A DNA stretch of 25,191 bases from assembly GCA_023392635.1 (NCBI GenBank), contig JAEVYS010000052.1, forward strand, positions 1-25,191, in the 5' to 3' direction. The translations under genes and the position numbers were made by a program. Under the pieces are notes generated by a model. That model was not told where the DNA came from. It made no database searches and worked only from the letters and a program-made list of their open reading frames with translations. This DNA is from Actinomycetes bacterium. GTDB lineage: Bacteria > Actinomycetota > Actinomycetes > Propionibacteriales > Propionibacteriaceae. Each line of letters opens with the position of its first letter. The stretch's first letter is position 1. Shown here piece after piece: positions 7,000 through 13,739 of this stretch.

Positions 7000-7272
7000 T
7001 CAGTCGCAGCGGCGCTGCTTGGGACACAGGATCGAGGTCCACGACGTGATGTCGGTGCGCTGGCGAAGCAGCTGGCGCCGCTCGCGCTCGGTGAGGCCAC
7101 CCCAGACGCCCCATTCGATGCGGTTGTCGAGGGCTTCGGCCAGGCACTCGTTGCGAACCGGGCAGGCGAAGCAGACCGATCGTGCCCGCTTCTGGTCGGC
7201 GCCTTCAGGGAACAGCTCGTCCTGCAGTCCACGGCACTTGGCCTGCAACGTCCAGTCGACTCCGAGCGTCAT
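7000..7272 (-). CDS. whiB: WhiB-family iron-sulfur transcriptional regulator
   Basis: The 90-residue protein (from ATG 7272) has the four WhiB cysteines C13, C34, C37 and C43 (C-x2-C-x5-C core) that bind a [4Fe-4S] cluster. The turn motif 'GVWGG' and a basic stretch 'ERERRQLLRQR' follow for sigma-factor/DNA contact. Position, next to and divergent from the PBP gene, matches whiB4 of M. tuberculosis (Rv3681c beside ponA2 Rv3682), a redox sensor. Two extra cysteines lie in the last eight residues (CPKQRRCD). Start choice: ATG 7272 has GGAAAGG at 9-nt spacing, whereas ATG 7281 would have that site directly abutting it. A perfect -35 (TTGACA) is upstream. Confidence 0.92.
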   Translation of the reverse strand: MTLGVDWTLQAKCRGLQDELFPEGADQKRARSVCFACPVRNECLAEALDNRIEWGVWGGLTERERRQLLRQRTDITSWTSILCPKQRRCD

Positions 7273-7318
7273 TGCTCTCATCCTTTCCCGGGGGCACCTA
7301 CCTCAGCGGTATACGCAA

Positions 7319-7348
7319 TTGCTAGGTGTATGGACGAGGTTATGTCAA
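7319..7348 (-). promoter_or_regulatory. whiB promoter
   Basis: On the minus strand a perfect TTGACA (7348-7343) is followed after 18 nt by TAGCAA (7324-7319). The predicted leader is about 40 nt and carries the SD used by ATG 7272. An 8-bp palindrome GCAATTGC (7315-7322) overlaps the -10 and could be an operator; that is inference. Confidence 0.55.
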
Positions 7349-7428
7349 GAAGCCCGCCGCGGCTAGGGGTGATCGAGCCGTCTAGGATCGGTCGCAGAGG
7401 CCTCCCGAGGGCGTTGGCCGCCGTAACG

Positions 7429-7434
7429 TACCCT
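7429..7434 (+). promoter_or_regulatory. -10 element (TACCCT) for a leaderless ponA transcript
   Basis: TACCCT ends 7 nt before the ATG at 7442 and no SD sequence is present. TAACGT at 7424-7429 is an overlapping alternative that would leave a leader of a few nucleotides. Confidence 0.5.
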
Positions 7435-7441
7435 TGGACCC

Positions 7442-9817
7442 ATGCGCATGGGGAAACGGCTCTATTCGTTGGTCATGTTCGTGGTGGTGTCGATCCTCGG
7501 AGGGCTGCTCGCCGCGGGTCTGGTCGTCCCCATGACCGGCATGGCCACGTCGACCGGCAAGGATGCGATCTCGAGCCTCGACAACCTCCCCACAGAACTC
7601 GAGACCCCCTCGCAGTGGCAGAGCTCGAAGCTGCTGAACGCCGATGGCAGCGTCCTCGCCAACTTCTACGACGAGAACCGCGTCTACAAGCCGCTGAGCG
7701 AGATCGCCCCGATCATGCAGAAGGCCCAGGTGGCCATCGAGGACCACCGCTTCTACGAGCACGGCGCCCTCGACCTGACCGGGACCCTGCGCGCACTCGT
7801 GTCGACCAGCCAGGGCAACACCCAGGGCGGATCGAGCCTCACCCAGCAGTACGTGCGGCTGGTGCTCGTCCAGACCGCCGAGGCGAACAACGACGCAGCG
7901 GCGCGGGCGGCCGCGACCGAGAACACGATGGCCCGCAAGGTGCGCGAGCTGCGATACGCGATCGCCATCGAGAAGACGCTCACCAAGGACCAGATCCTCG
8001 AGCGCTACCTGAACATCGCCTACTACGGTGACGGCGCCTACGGTGTGGAGGCGGCCGCCCAGCACTACTTCCGGGTGAGCGCGGCGAAGCTGAACCTGCC
8101 CCAGGCCGCCATGCTGGCGGGCCTGGTGCGCAACCCGGTCGCCACCAACCCGGTCAAGCACCTCGCGGTGGGTATCGAGCGCCGTAACGACGTCCTGTCC
8201 CGCATGGCCGAACTCGGCGTGGTCACCCAGGCCGAGGCGGACGCGGCGAAGGCCGTGAAGTTCAACCCGAAGAAGATCAAGCTGACCCTCAAGGGCTGCG
8301 CGAACTCCAAGTTCCCGTTCGTCTGCGACTACGCACTGCAGGTGCTCCTGAAGCAGGGCGGCACGGCCCTCGGCACGACCGAGGAGGAGCGGCTCCAGAC
8401 GATCTACCGCGGCGGCCTCACCATCACCACCCAGATCGACCCGAAGGCGCAGAAGAGCGCGCAGCGCGCCCTCAGCAACCGGGTGGCCCCGAAGGACAAG
8501 GTCATCGGCGTGGTCACCATGATGGAGCCCAAGACCGGCCTGATCCGGGCGATGGTGCAGAGCCGCCCCGTCATGGGCGACAACAACAAGGGCAAGAAGT
8601 GGAAGGGCGAGACCTACTACAACTACGCGGTGAGTAGGGACTACAACGGCGCGGACGGGTTCCAGGGCGGCTCGACCTTCAAGGTCTACGTGGCGGCCGC
8701 GGCGCTGGAGAACGGCTTCGGCGTACGCACCAGTTTCAAGGTGCCGCTCAGCAAGAACTACCAGGGCGAGACCTTCAACAGCTGTTCGGGCCCCTTCAAG
8801 ATCCAGAAGCGCTGGGTCGTCGACGGCCCGGAGCGCGGCATGTACAACATGTACAACGGCACCGCGCAGTCGGTGAACAACTACTTCGTCCCGCTCGAGC
8901 AGGCCGTCGGCATCTGCCCGGTGGTGAAGCTGGCCAAGCGGGTCGGCCTGCAACTGGCGAGTGGCCAGGACCTGGTGGAGAACTACGGCTCGATCGCGTC
9001 GTTCACGCTCGGTTCGGCCGAGGTGACGCCGCTGTCCATGGTGACGGCGTACGGCACGTTCGCGAACCGCGGCGTCCGGTGCAACCCAATCATCATCAAG
9101 TCCATCGTCACCACCACCGGCACGAAGCTCGACGTCCCGAAGGCCAACTGCAAGCGGGTGATGGACGCCGAGGTGGCCGATGCGGTCAACAAGGTGTTCC
9201 TCGGCCCGATCGCCAACGGCACCCTGCGTGGCGCCCGGATCCCCGGCTACACGCTTGCCGGCAAGACCGGGACGGTCCCGTCCAACCAGGCCGAGTGGGC
9301 TGTCGCCTACACCCCGGACCTGGTGGCCGCGGCGGGCATCAGCTTCGACAACGCACCGCGGTTCAAGAAGTTCTGGAAGTCCCGGGGCAAGGCGTTCCTG
9401 CGCGGCCTGCGGCTGCAGTACTCCGGCAAGTGGCTCACCGGCTACGGCGCGGACGTCGGCACCTGGGTGCTGCGCCCCGCCATGCAGCGGGCGCTGGCCG
9501 ACCTCGACGAGCACAACAGCTTCGTCCAGCCGCCGGCCTCCGTGCTGAACGGTGCGTCGGCGGGCATCCCGAGCTGCTCCGGAATGGGCCCGTCGAGCTG
9601 CGCGAGCGTCCTGGCCCGGGCCGGCTTCGCCACCTACACGATCCGCCAGTACTCCGACTCGGTGCGTCCGGGTGGCCTGATCGGCCTGACCCGTACCGGA
9701 TCGGCGCCGAAGGGCAGCGCGATCGGGCTGATCGTCTCGAAGGGCCCGCAGCCCGCTCCCGATCCCACGCCGACGCCGACCCCGAGCGGCCCACCCACGA
9801 AGAAGCCCAGGCGTTGA
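7442..9817 (+). CDS. ponA: Bifunctional class A penicillin-binding protein with PASTA domain
   Basis: The 791-residue protein polymerises and cross-links peptidoglycan. It has a short cytoplasmic tail, one membrane anchor (about 8-29), then a GT51 transglycosylase domain (about 60-245) with 'EDHRFYEH' (catalytic E100) and 'GGSSLTQQ'. The transpeptidase domain has nucleophile S411 in S-T-F-K, SVN at 477-479 and KTG at 608-610. One PASTA domain (about 703-767) is followed by a proline-rich, basic tail. Domain order and the position beside whiB correspond to PonA2 of mycobacteria. The 'QEVLEV'-like insert before PASTA is not unusual. The next gene, a metallophosphoesterase, starts inside its stop codon, so the pair is co-translated. 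No RBS is visible; a leaderless start is likely. Confidence 0.96.
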   Translation: MRMGKRLYSLVMFVVVSILGGLLAAGLVVPMTGMATSTGKDAISSLDNLPTELETPSQWQSSKLLNADGSVLANFYDENRVYKPLSEIAPIMQKAQVAIEDHRFYEHGALDLTGTLRALVSTSQGNTQGGSSLTQQYVRLVLVQTAEANNDAAARAAATENTMARKVRELRYAIAIEKTLTKDQILERYLNIAYYGDGAYGVEAAAQHYFRVSAAKLNLPQAAMLAGLVRNPVATNPVKHLAVGIERRNDVLSRMAELGVVTQAEADAAKAVKFNPKKIKLTLKGCANSKFPFVCDYALQVLLKQGGTALGTTEEERLQTIYRGGLTITTQIDPKAQKSAQRALSNRVAPKDKVIGVVTMMEPKTGLIRAMVQSRPVMGDNNKGKKWKGETYYNYAVSRDYNGADGFQGGSTFKVYVAAAALENGFGVRTSFKVPLSKNYQGETFNSCSGPFKIQKRWVVDGPERGMYNMYNGTAQSVNNYFVPLEQAVGICPVVKLAKRVGLQLASGQDLVENYGSIASFTLGSAEVTPLSMVTAYGTFANRGVRCNPIIIKSIVTTTGTKLDVPKANCKRVMDAEVADAVNKVFLGPIANGTLRGARIPGYTLAGKTGTVPSNQAEWAVAYTPDLVAAAGISFDNAPRFKKFWKSRGKAFLRGLRLQYSGKWLTGYGADVGTWVLRPAMQRALADLDEHNSFVQPPASVLNGASAGIPSCSGMGPSSCASVLARAGFATYTIRQYSDSVRPGGLIGLTRTGSAPKGSAIGLIVSKGPQPAPDPTPTPTPSGPPTKKPRR

Positions 9818-10722
9818 TCGCCAGGGTCGCCGGTCGGCTCGCGCTGGCCGGGGCTGCGTGCGTGGCGTACGGCACGTTCATCGAGGCGCAATCCTTCCGC
9901 GTCCGCCGGGTGAACGTGCCGGTTTTGCCGGCCGGCGCGCACCGCATCCGCGTCCTGCACGTCTCCGACATCCACCTGACGACCGGTCAGCGGAGCAAGC
10001 TGAGGTTCCTCTCCGCCCTGGCCGGGCTCGAGCCCGACCTGGTGGTGAGCACCGGGGACAACCTCTCCTCCCCCGACGCCCTGGCTCCCCTGCTCGACTC
10101 CCTGGGCCGGCTCCTGGACGTGCCGGGGGTCTTCGTGTTCGGGTCGAACGACTACACGGCCCCGAAGTTCACCAACCCGCTGGCCTATCTCGCGGAATCG
10201 ACGAGCCACCGCGGGCTTCCCAAGGACCGTGAGCCGCTCCCGACCGAGGAGTTGCGCGCGGGCCTGGCGTCCGGCGGGTGGCGCGACCTGGACGGGCAGC
10301 GGGCGAGCCTCACGGTGCGCGGCGTCACCTTCGAGTTCCGCGGCACCGACGACGCGCACCTCCACCGCGACGACTACTCCCTGGTCTCGGGGCCGCCCGC
10401 CGAGGGCACGGACGTGGCCGTCGGGGTCACCCACGCGCCGTACGCGAGGGTGCTGGACGGCATGACGGTGGACGGGCTGGCCCTGATCTTCGCCGGCCAC
10501 ACCCACGGTGGTCAGGTGTGCGTTCCCGGGTGGGGCGCGCTGACCACGAACTGCGACCTCCCCGCCGCCCAGGCCAAGGGGTTGAGCCGACATCGAGCGG
10601 GCGACCACAGCTCGATGCTGCACGTCTCGGCCGGCGTCGGGACGTCCCCGTTCGCCCCGTACCGCTTCGCCTGTCCGCCCGAAGTGACCCTCCTCACGCT
10701 CACTTCGGCCTCGAATGGATGA
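9814..10722 (+). CDS. Membrane-associated metallophosphoesterase (YkuE/Rv3683 type)
   Basis: The product is 302 residues from a TTG at 9814. An N-terminal hydrophobic stretch (about 8-22) may anchor or export it. Calcineurin-like motifs follow: 'SDIH' (D52, H54), 'GDN' (D82), 'GSND' (N112), 'THAP' (H207) and 'GHTHGGQ' (H229, H231), which ligate two metal ions. Substrate unknown; YkuE relatives act at the membrane or cell wall. Start choice: the TTG overlaps the ponA stop as TTGA, the frame is open upstream, and no ATG precedes the first motif. The same gene follows ponA2 in mycobacteria. A later GTG near residue 17 is an alternative but would remove the hydrophobic segment. Confidence 0.85.
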   Translation: MIARVAGRLALAGAACVAYGTFIEAQSFRVRRVNVPVLPAGAHRIRVLHVSDIHLTTGQRSKLRFLSALAGLEPDLVVSTGDNLSSPDALAPLLDSLGRLLDVPGVFVFGSNDYTAPKFTNPLAYLAESTSHRGLPKDREPLPTEELRAGLASGGWRDLDGQRASLTVRGVTFEFRGTDDAHLHRDDYSLVSGPPAEGTDVAVGVTHAPYARVLDGMTVDGLALIFAGHTHGGQVCVPGWGALTTNCDLPAAQAKGLSRHRAGDHSSMLHVSAGVGTSPFAPYRFACPPEVTLLTLTSASNG

Positions 10723-10738
10723 GGCCCGGCAGTTGGGC

Positions 10739-10771
10739 TAGACTGCCACTCGGCCCTGACCCAGTCAGGGC
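10739..10771 (+). promoter_or_regulatory. tRNA promoter -10 and 5'-leader hairpin
   Basis: TAGACT at 10739-10744 is a -10 candidate. A perfect 8-bp hairpin (GCCCTGAC 10753-10760, GTCAGGGC 10764-10771, loop CCA) sits four bases before the tRNA and would be in its 5' leader. It may instead end the metallophosphoesterase transcript; it has no T-run. Confidence 0.4.
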
Positions 10772-10775
10772 TGTT

Positions 10776-10850
<75 letters not shown>

Positions 10851-10874
10851 TCTGTGATGTCTCAGGACATCGAG

Positions 10875-10921
10875 GACGTCTGGACCTGCGGTTTCGCAGG
10901 TTCGGGCGTCTTTGTTGTTTT
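10875..10921 (+). terminator. Strong intrinsic terminator of tRNA-Pro
   Basis: A 16-bp stem (10875-10890 with 10895-10910, three G-U pairs, GTTT loop) is followed directly by TTTGTTGTTTTC. This is a textbook rho-independent terminator 25 nt after the tRNA. Confidence 0.88.
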
Positions 10922-11059
10922 CGGGGCTGGTCCGGGTGGTCTTCCGGTGCCTTGATCGTCGCGGGTGGCGTCGAGGCGTCGAGCCCGGTGTGCGCCAGTC
11001 AGCCCCGTCGTGTTCGCGTGGTCAGATGGGGGAGTGCTCGCCGAACGTCCGAGCGACCC

Positions 11060-11129
11060 CCAAACGCCCCTGATGTTCACATCAGCCCCCGAAGTTTCGG
11101 GGGCGGATGTGACGATCGGGGGCGTTTGG
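11060..11129. repeat. 70-nt long imperfect palindrome with a nested hairpin
   Basis: Arms 11060-11093 and 11096-11129 pair at 31 of 34 positions. They include an outer CCAAACGCCCC/GGGGCGTTTGG (11 bp), CACATC/GATGTG, and an inner CCCCCGAA/TTCGGGGG closing on a 2-nt loop. Within the left arm, 11070-11085 is itself a perfect 7-bp palindrome (CTGATGT-TC-ACATCAG), so a branched alternative fold is possible. It could be a bidirectional terminator, a MITE-like palindrome or a structured RNA. Confidence 0.7.
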
Positions 11130-11152
11130 TGAGAGCGGCTCGCCGCCCTGCC

Positions 11153-11189
11153 GGGTGGTCTCCGGAACCCCTCCCATGGGAGACCACCC
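11153..11189. repeat. 11-bp perfect inverted repeat
   Basis: GGGTGGTCTCC (11153-11163) and GGAGACCACCC (11179-11189) are separated by 15 nt. There is no T-run. It is part of the hairpin series after tRNA-Pro. Confidence 0.55.
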
Positions 11190-11238
11190 AGCACACGACT
11201 CGAATGCCGGCGGCCCCCCTGGTCTGGCATGAGTAGCG

Positions 11239-11264
11239 CATCCGGGTGTGAGTGCACCCGGATG
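11239..11264. repeat. 10-bp perfect inverted repeat
   Basis: CATCCGGGTG (11239-11248) and CACCCGGATG (11255-11264) enclose a 6-nt loop. It is a stable hairpin on either strand; no adjacent T-run. Confidence 0.6.
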
Positions 11265-11334
11265 GGGCGATACCCAACGCTACGGCTCCCGCGTCAGCGG
11301 CCCAAGACCCCGCCAGGGTGACCCGGACGCACAC

Positions 11335-11364
11335 GAGGGCCCGCCCTGGAAGGGGCGGGCCCTC
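11335..11364. repeat. 12-bp perfect GC-rich inverted repeat
   Basis: GAGGGCCCGCCC (11335-11346) and GGGCGGGCCCTC (11353-11364) enclose the loop TGGAAG. It is a very strong hairpin, possibly terminator-like, though without a T-tract on either side. Confidence 0.65.
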
Positions 11365-11472
11365 TGGCGACCAGAGATTGGCGAACCCTGGCCGACGTGC
11401 GATCACCCCCAGTCTCCACCCCCGGACCAAGCGCCCGACGGATCGTGGCGTCGAGGTCGGTCTGGTCGCAAA

Positions 11473-11490
11473 GGCACGCGCCGGCGTGCC
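11473..11490 (-). terminator. Hairpin downstream of the dienelactone hydrolase gene
   Basis: Read on the minus strand, GGCACGC-CGGC-GCGTGCC is followed by TTTG. It lies about 55 nt after the hydrolase stop and is a plausible weak terminator for that gene. Confidence 0.45.
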
Positions 11491-11545
11491 GCATCGATGA
11501 ACACCTTGCCGCGCTCGCTGACGTGACGGTCGTCGGGGGCCGTCC

Positions 11546-12283
11546 CTACTTCAGGGTGCGCTCGAGCAGGTCGCGCAGGTTGGTGAACGCCCGCTCGAAG
11601 GCGTGCTGGTTCCACGCCACCGTGTCCGACATCGTGTAGCCGTGCGCCGCACCGGGATAGATCTCGTTGCGCGCCACGAGCTGTGCGTCCTCGAGCGCGG
11701 CCCCCAGCGCGGCCACGTTCTCCCTCGTCATCGAGCGGTCGTTGTCCGCGTGCCCGAAGAGGAACTCGCTGCGGGCAGTGGCCAGCTCGTGGTGCGGGGA
11801 GTGCGGATCGTCGGCGACCAGGCCGCCGGTGTGGAAGCCCGCGCAGGCAGCGACTAGTTCGGGGTGGCGCCCGGCGGCCCGCACGGCCAGCCGGCCCCCC
11901 ATGCAGAAGCCGACCGCAGCCACCGGTCCGTCCGTGACCTCGGGCAGGGCGGCCAGCGCGGCGAGATAGGCGTCGATGTCCTCGATCGCGCGATCCGCCG
12001 TCAGGCGCCCGATGCGCGGCCCGGCAACCCGGAAGAACTCCCCCATTCCCTCGGCCGTGGTGAGGTCTGTGGTCGGCGCCAGCTCCGCGACACTGCCCTC
12101 CCGGTAGAAGACGTTCGGCGCCAGCACCACGTACCCCCAGTCGGCGATCTCCTGCGCCATCTGCTCGATGCGGGGCCGCAGCCCGAACGCGTCCATGAAG
12201 AACAGCACCCCGGGCCCGCTGCCCGCTGGAGGCAGTGCCACGATCGCTTCGGCGACCCCGTCCCGCGTGGAGATGTTGAGCAT
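11546..12283 (-). CDS. Dienelactone hydrolase family protein
   Basis: The 245-residue alpha/beta hydrolase has nucleophile C127 in 'GFCMGG', acid D180 in 'GHADND' and H214 in 'GAAHGY', the Cys-Asp-His triad of dienelactone hydrolases. An early 'FFMDAFGLRPRIEQMAQEIADWGY' is also typical of the family. There are no aromatic-degradation genes nearby, so the substrate is unknown; many such proteins act on other esters or lactones. Start choice: ATG 12283 is preferred over GTG 12289 because TAGCCT ends exactly 6 nt before it, making a leaderless transcript start at that ATG. There is no SD sequence. It is a single-gene unit, separated from the upstream small membrane protein (ending 12327) by a promoter. 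Confidence 0.92.
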   Translation of the reverse strand: MLNISTRDGVAEAIVALPPAGSGPGVLFFMDAFGLRPRIEQMAQEIADWGYVVLAPNVFYREGSVAELAPTTDLTTAEGMGEFFRVAGPRIGRLTADRAIEDIDAYLAALAALPEVTDGPVAAVGFCMGGRLAVRAAGRHPELVAACAGFHTGGLVADDPHSPHHELATARSEFLFGHADNDRSMTRENVAALGAALEDAQLVARNEIYPGAAHGYTMSDTVAWNQHAFERAFTNLRDLLERTLK

Positions 12284-12289
12284 GACCAC

Positions 12290-12295
12290 AGGCTA
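12290..12295 (-). promoter_or_regulatory. -10 element (TAGCCT) for leaderless dienelactone hydrolase mRNA
   Basis: TAGCCT on the minus strand ends 6 nt before ATG 12283. It decides between two possible starts of the gene (ATG 12283 rather than GTG 12289). Confidence 0.55.
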
Positions 12296-12326
12296 CGGAG
12301 CCCTGCAACCGGTTCATGGATCGGCG

Positions 12327-12725
12327 TCAGCGCCTCCGCCGTCCCGAGGCCGGCCGACGCGGGCGCCCGTGCAGGAGCCAGGCGACGACGATCACGACGA
12401 CCCCCACCGCAACGACCAGCCCGGGCAGCCGGACGCGCTCGTCGAAGGCCACTTCGGGCACGACGAGGCTCGCCAGGCCGAAGCCCAGCTGGGCCAGGCT
12501 CGGCACCAGGAGCACGGCCGCCACCAGAGCCCGCAGCCACCGCCGGGGCGGCGGCCGGCGCCCCGCGACCGATCCCTGCGCCAGTTCCGGCGGCAGCGGC
12601 CCCAGCACCTGCACCTCGACAGGCCCCTGATCGGCCAGCTCCTCCTCCCGCTCGGGGTCCGGCGGTTGCATGATCGGACGCCGAGCCGGCACCGGCCCCA
12701 TCGGTTGCTGCTCGAACAACGACAT
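12327..12725 (-). CDS. Small two-helix membrane protein, unknown function
   Basis: I do not recognise a family. The 132-residue product has an acidic, proline-rich cytoplasmic-looking N-terminus (about 1-55) and a basic 'RRPPPRRWLR' stretch. Two hydrophobic segments follow (about 65-88 and 101-118), and the tail is strongly basic (RPRRPASGRRRR). It starts five bases after the last base of the LigD-polymerase stop codon; GGAG within that stop region lies 7 nt before its ATG, so the two genes are very probably co-transcribed. An in-frame extension to 12941 is only a shadow of the polymerase gene. The close coupling is the sole clue to a role. Confidence 0.7.
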   Translation of the reverse strand: MSLFEQQPMGPVPARRPIMQPPDPEREEELADQGPVEVQVLGPLPPELAQGSVAGRRPPPRRWLRALVAAVLLVPSLAQLGFGLASLVVPEVAFDERVRLPGLVVAVGVVVIVVAWLLHGRPRRPASGRRRR

Positions 12726-12729
12726 CGGC

Positions 12730-13665
12730 CTACTCCGGCAGCCCGTCGCGGTCCGCCCACTCCAGGAGCGTGTCGAGGCGGTGGGCCACGTCGTCGATGG
12801 CAGCGTGCGGGTCGCCGGTCCGCGCGAATCGCGCCGGCACCGTGGCGAGGGTGAGTTCGCGCGGCTCGATCGCGTCCAGCTCATCCCAGCTGAACGGGGT
12901 GGACACCGTGCCCTCCGGGACGCCGCGCACCGACCAGGCACACGCGATGGTGTGGTCCCGGGCGTTCTGGTTGAAGTCGACGAACACGTGGCGCGGGTCG
13001 CGGTCCTTGCGCCACCAGGTCGTCGTCACGTCCTCGGGAAGGCGCCGTTCGACCTCGCGCGCGAAGGCAAGGGCCGCCCGGCGCACCTCGGCGAACCCCC
13101 ACTCGGGCACGATCCGGACGTAGATGTGCAGCCCGTGCCCGCCGGAGGTCTTCGGGAAGCCGAGAATGCCCAGCTCGTCCAGCAGGTCATGGGCGACGCC
13201 GGCCACCTTGCGCACCCGTTCGAAGCCCGCCTCCGGCATCGGGTCGAGGTCGATGCGCCATTCGTCCGGCTTCTCCACATCGGTGCGCCGTGAGTTCCAG
13301 GGATGGAACTCGACGGTGGCCATCTGGACGGCCCACAGCACCGAGCCCAGCTCGGTGACGCACAGTTCGTCAGCGGTGCGCCCGTAGCGAGGGAAGTAGA
13401 CCTGCACGGTCTCCACCCAGGGCGGCGCGCCCGCGGGCAGGCGCTTCTGGTGCACCTTCTCCCCCGCCAGGCCCGAGGGGAAGCGGTGCAGCATGCACGG
13501 CCGCTCGCGCAGCGCGCGGACGATGCCGTCGCCGACCGCGAGGTAGTAGTTGGCCAGGTCGAGCTTCGTCCAGCCGTGATCGGGGAAGTAGACCCGATCG
13601 GGACTGGTCAACCTGACGACCCTCGGTCCCACCTCGAGTTCCACGGGATCCGTCTTGGCGCCCAT
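12730..13665 (-). CDS. Stand-alone LigD-type polymerase/primase domain protein
   Basis: The 311-residue protein is an archaeo-eukaryotic primase (PolDom) as found at one end of LigD. It contains 'SPDRVYFPDHGWTKLDLANYY' near the N-terminus, the catalytic pair in 'RIDLDP' (D139, D141), 'TSGGHGLHIYV' (H177, H180) and a third acidic residue in 'VFVDFNQN' (D230). It should add nucleotides, with ribonucleotide preference, in end-joining or gap repair (compare mycobacterial PolD1/PolD2). No ligase or nuclease domain is attached and no Ku gene is in the window. Start choice: ATG 13665 is preceded by TACGTT at 6 nt (leaderless); ATG 13701 would add 12 residues with a GAGG directly abutting it. It follows the PfkB gene on the same strand. 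Confidence 0.93.
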   Translation of the reverse strand: MGAKTDPVELEVGPRVVRLTSPDRVYFPDHGWTKLDLANYYLAVGDGIVRALRERPCMLHRFPSGLAGEKVHQKRLPAGAPPWVETVQVYFPRYGRTADELCVTELGSVLWAVQMATVEFHPWNSRRTDVEKPDEWRIDLDPMPEAGFERVRKVAGVAHDLLDELGILGFPKTSGGHGLHIYVRIVPEWGFAEVRRAALAFAREVERRLPEDVTTTWWRKDRDPRHVFVDFNQNARDHTIACAWSVRGVPEGTVSTPFSWDELDAIEPRELTLATVPARFARTGDPHAAIDDVAHRLDTLLEWADRDGLPE

Positions 13666-13671
13666 GGCGTC

Positions 13672-13677
13672 AACGTA
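13672..13677 (-). promoter_or_regulatory. -10 element (TACGTT) for leaderless LigD-polymerase mRNA
   Basis: TACGTT ends 6 nt before ATG 13665 on the minus strand. It lies within the possible 12-residue extension and favours the shorter protein. Confidence 0.5.
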
Positions 13678-13739
13678 CCCAAGCCGAACGGGCAATTCCA
13701 TCCTCGGCAGCGTCGCCCGGGACGGGGCCAAGGGGCCGG

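Larger units (their letters stand above)
10922..11545. other. 624-bp region without a credible gene, rich in hairpins
   Basis: Open frames here on both strands give low-complexity products with no recognisable domain, and no RBS or conserved start. What the stretch does hold is a series of inverted repeats listed separately (11060-11129, 11153-11189, 11239-11264, 11335-11364, 11473-11490). The flanking transcripts converge on it: tRNA-Pro from the left, dienelactone hydrolase from the right. I saw no second copy of the tRNA 3' end, so no integration scar is evident. Confidence 0.6.

Noticed and set aside
7382..9514. 710-codon open frame on the minus strand opposite ponA
   Set aside because: It is a GC-driven antisense shadow of the PBP gene. 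The product is rich in H/R/V/G/L with no domain, while the plus-strand product shows all PBP motifs.
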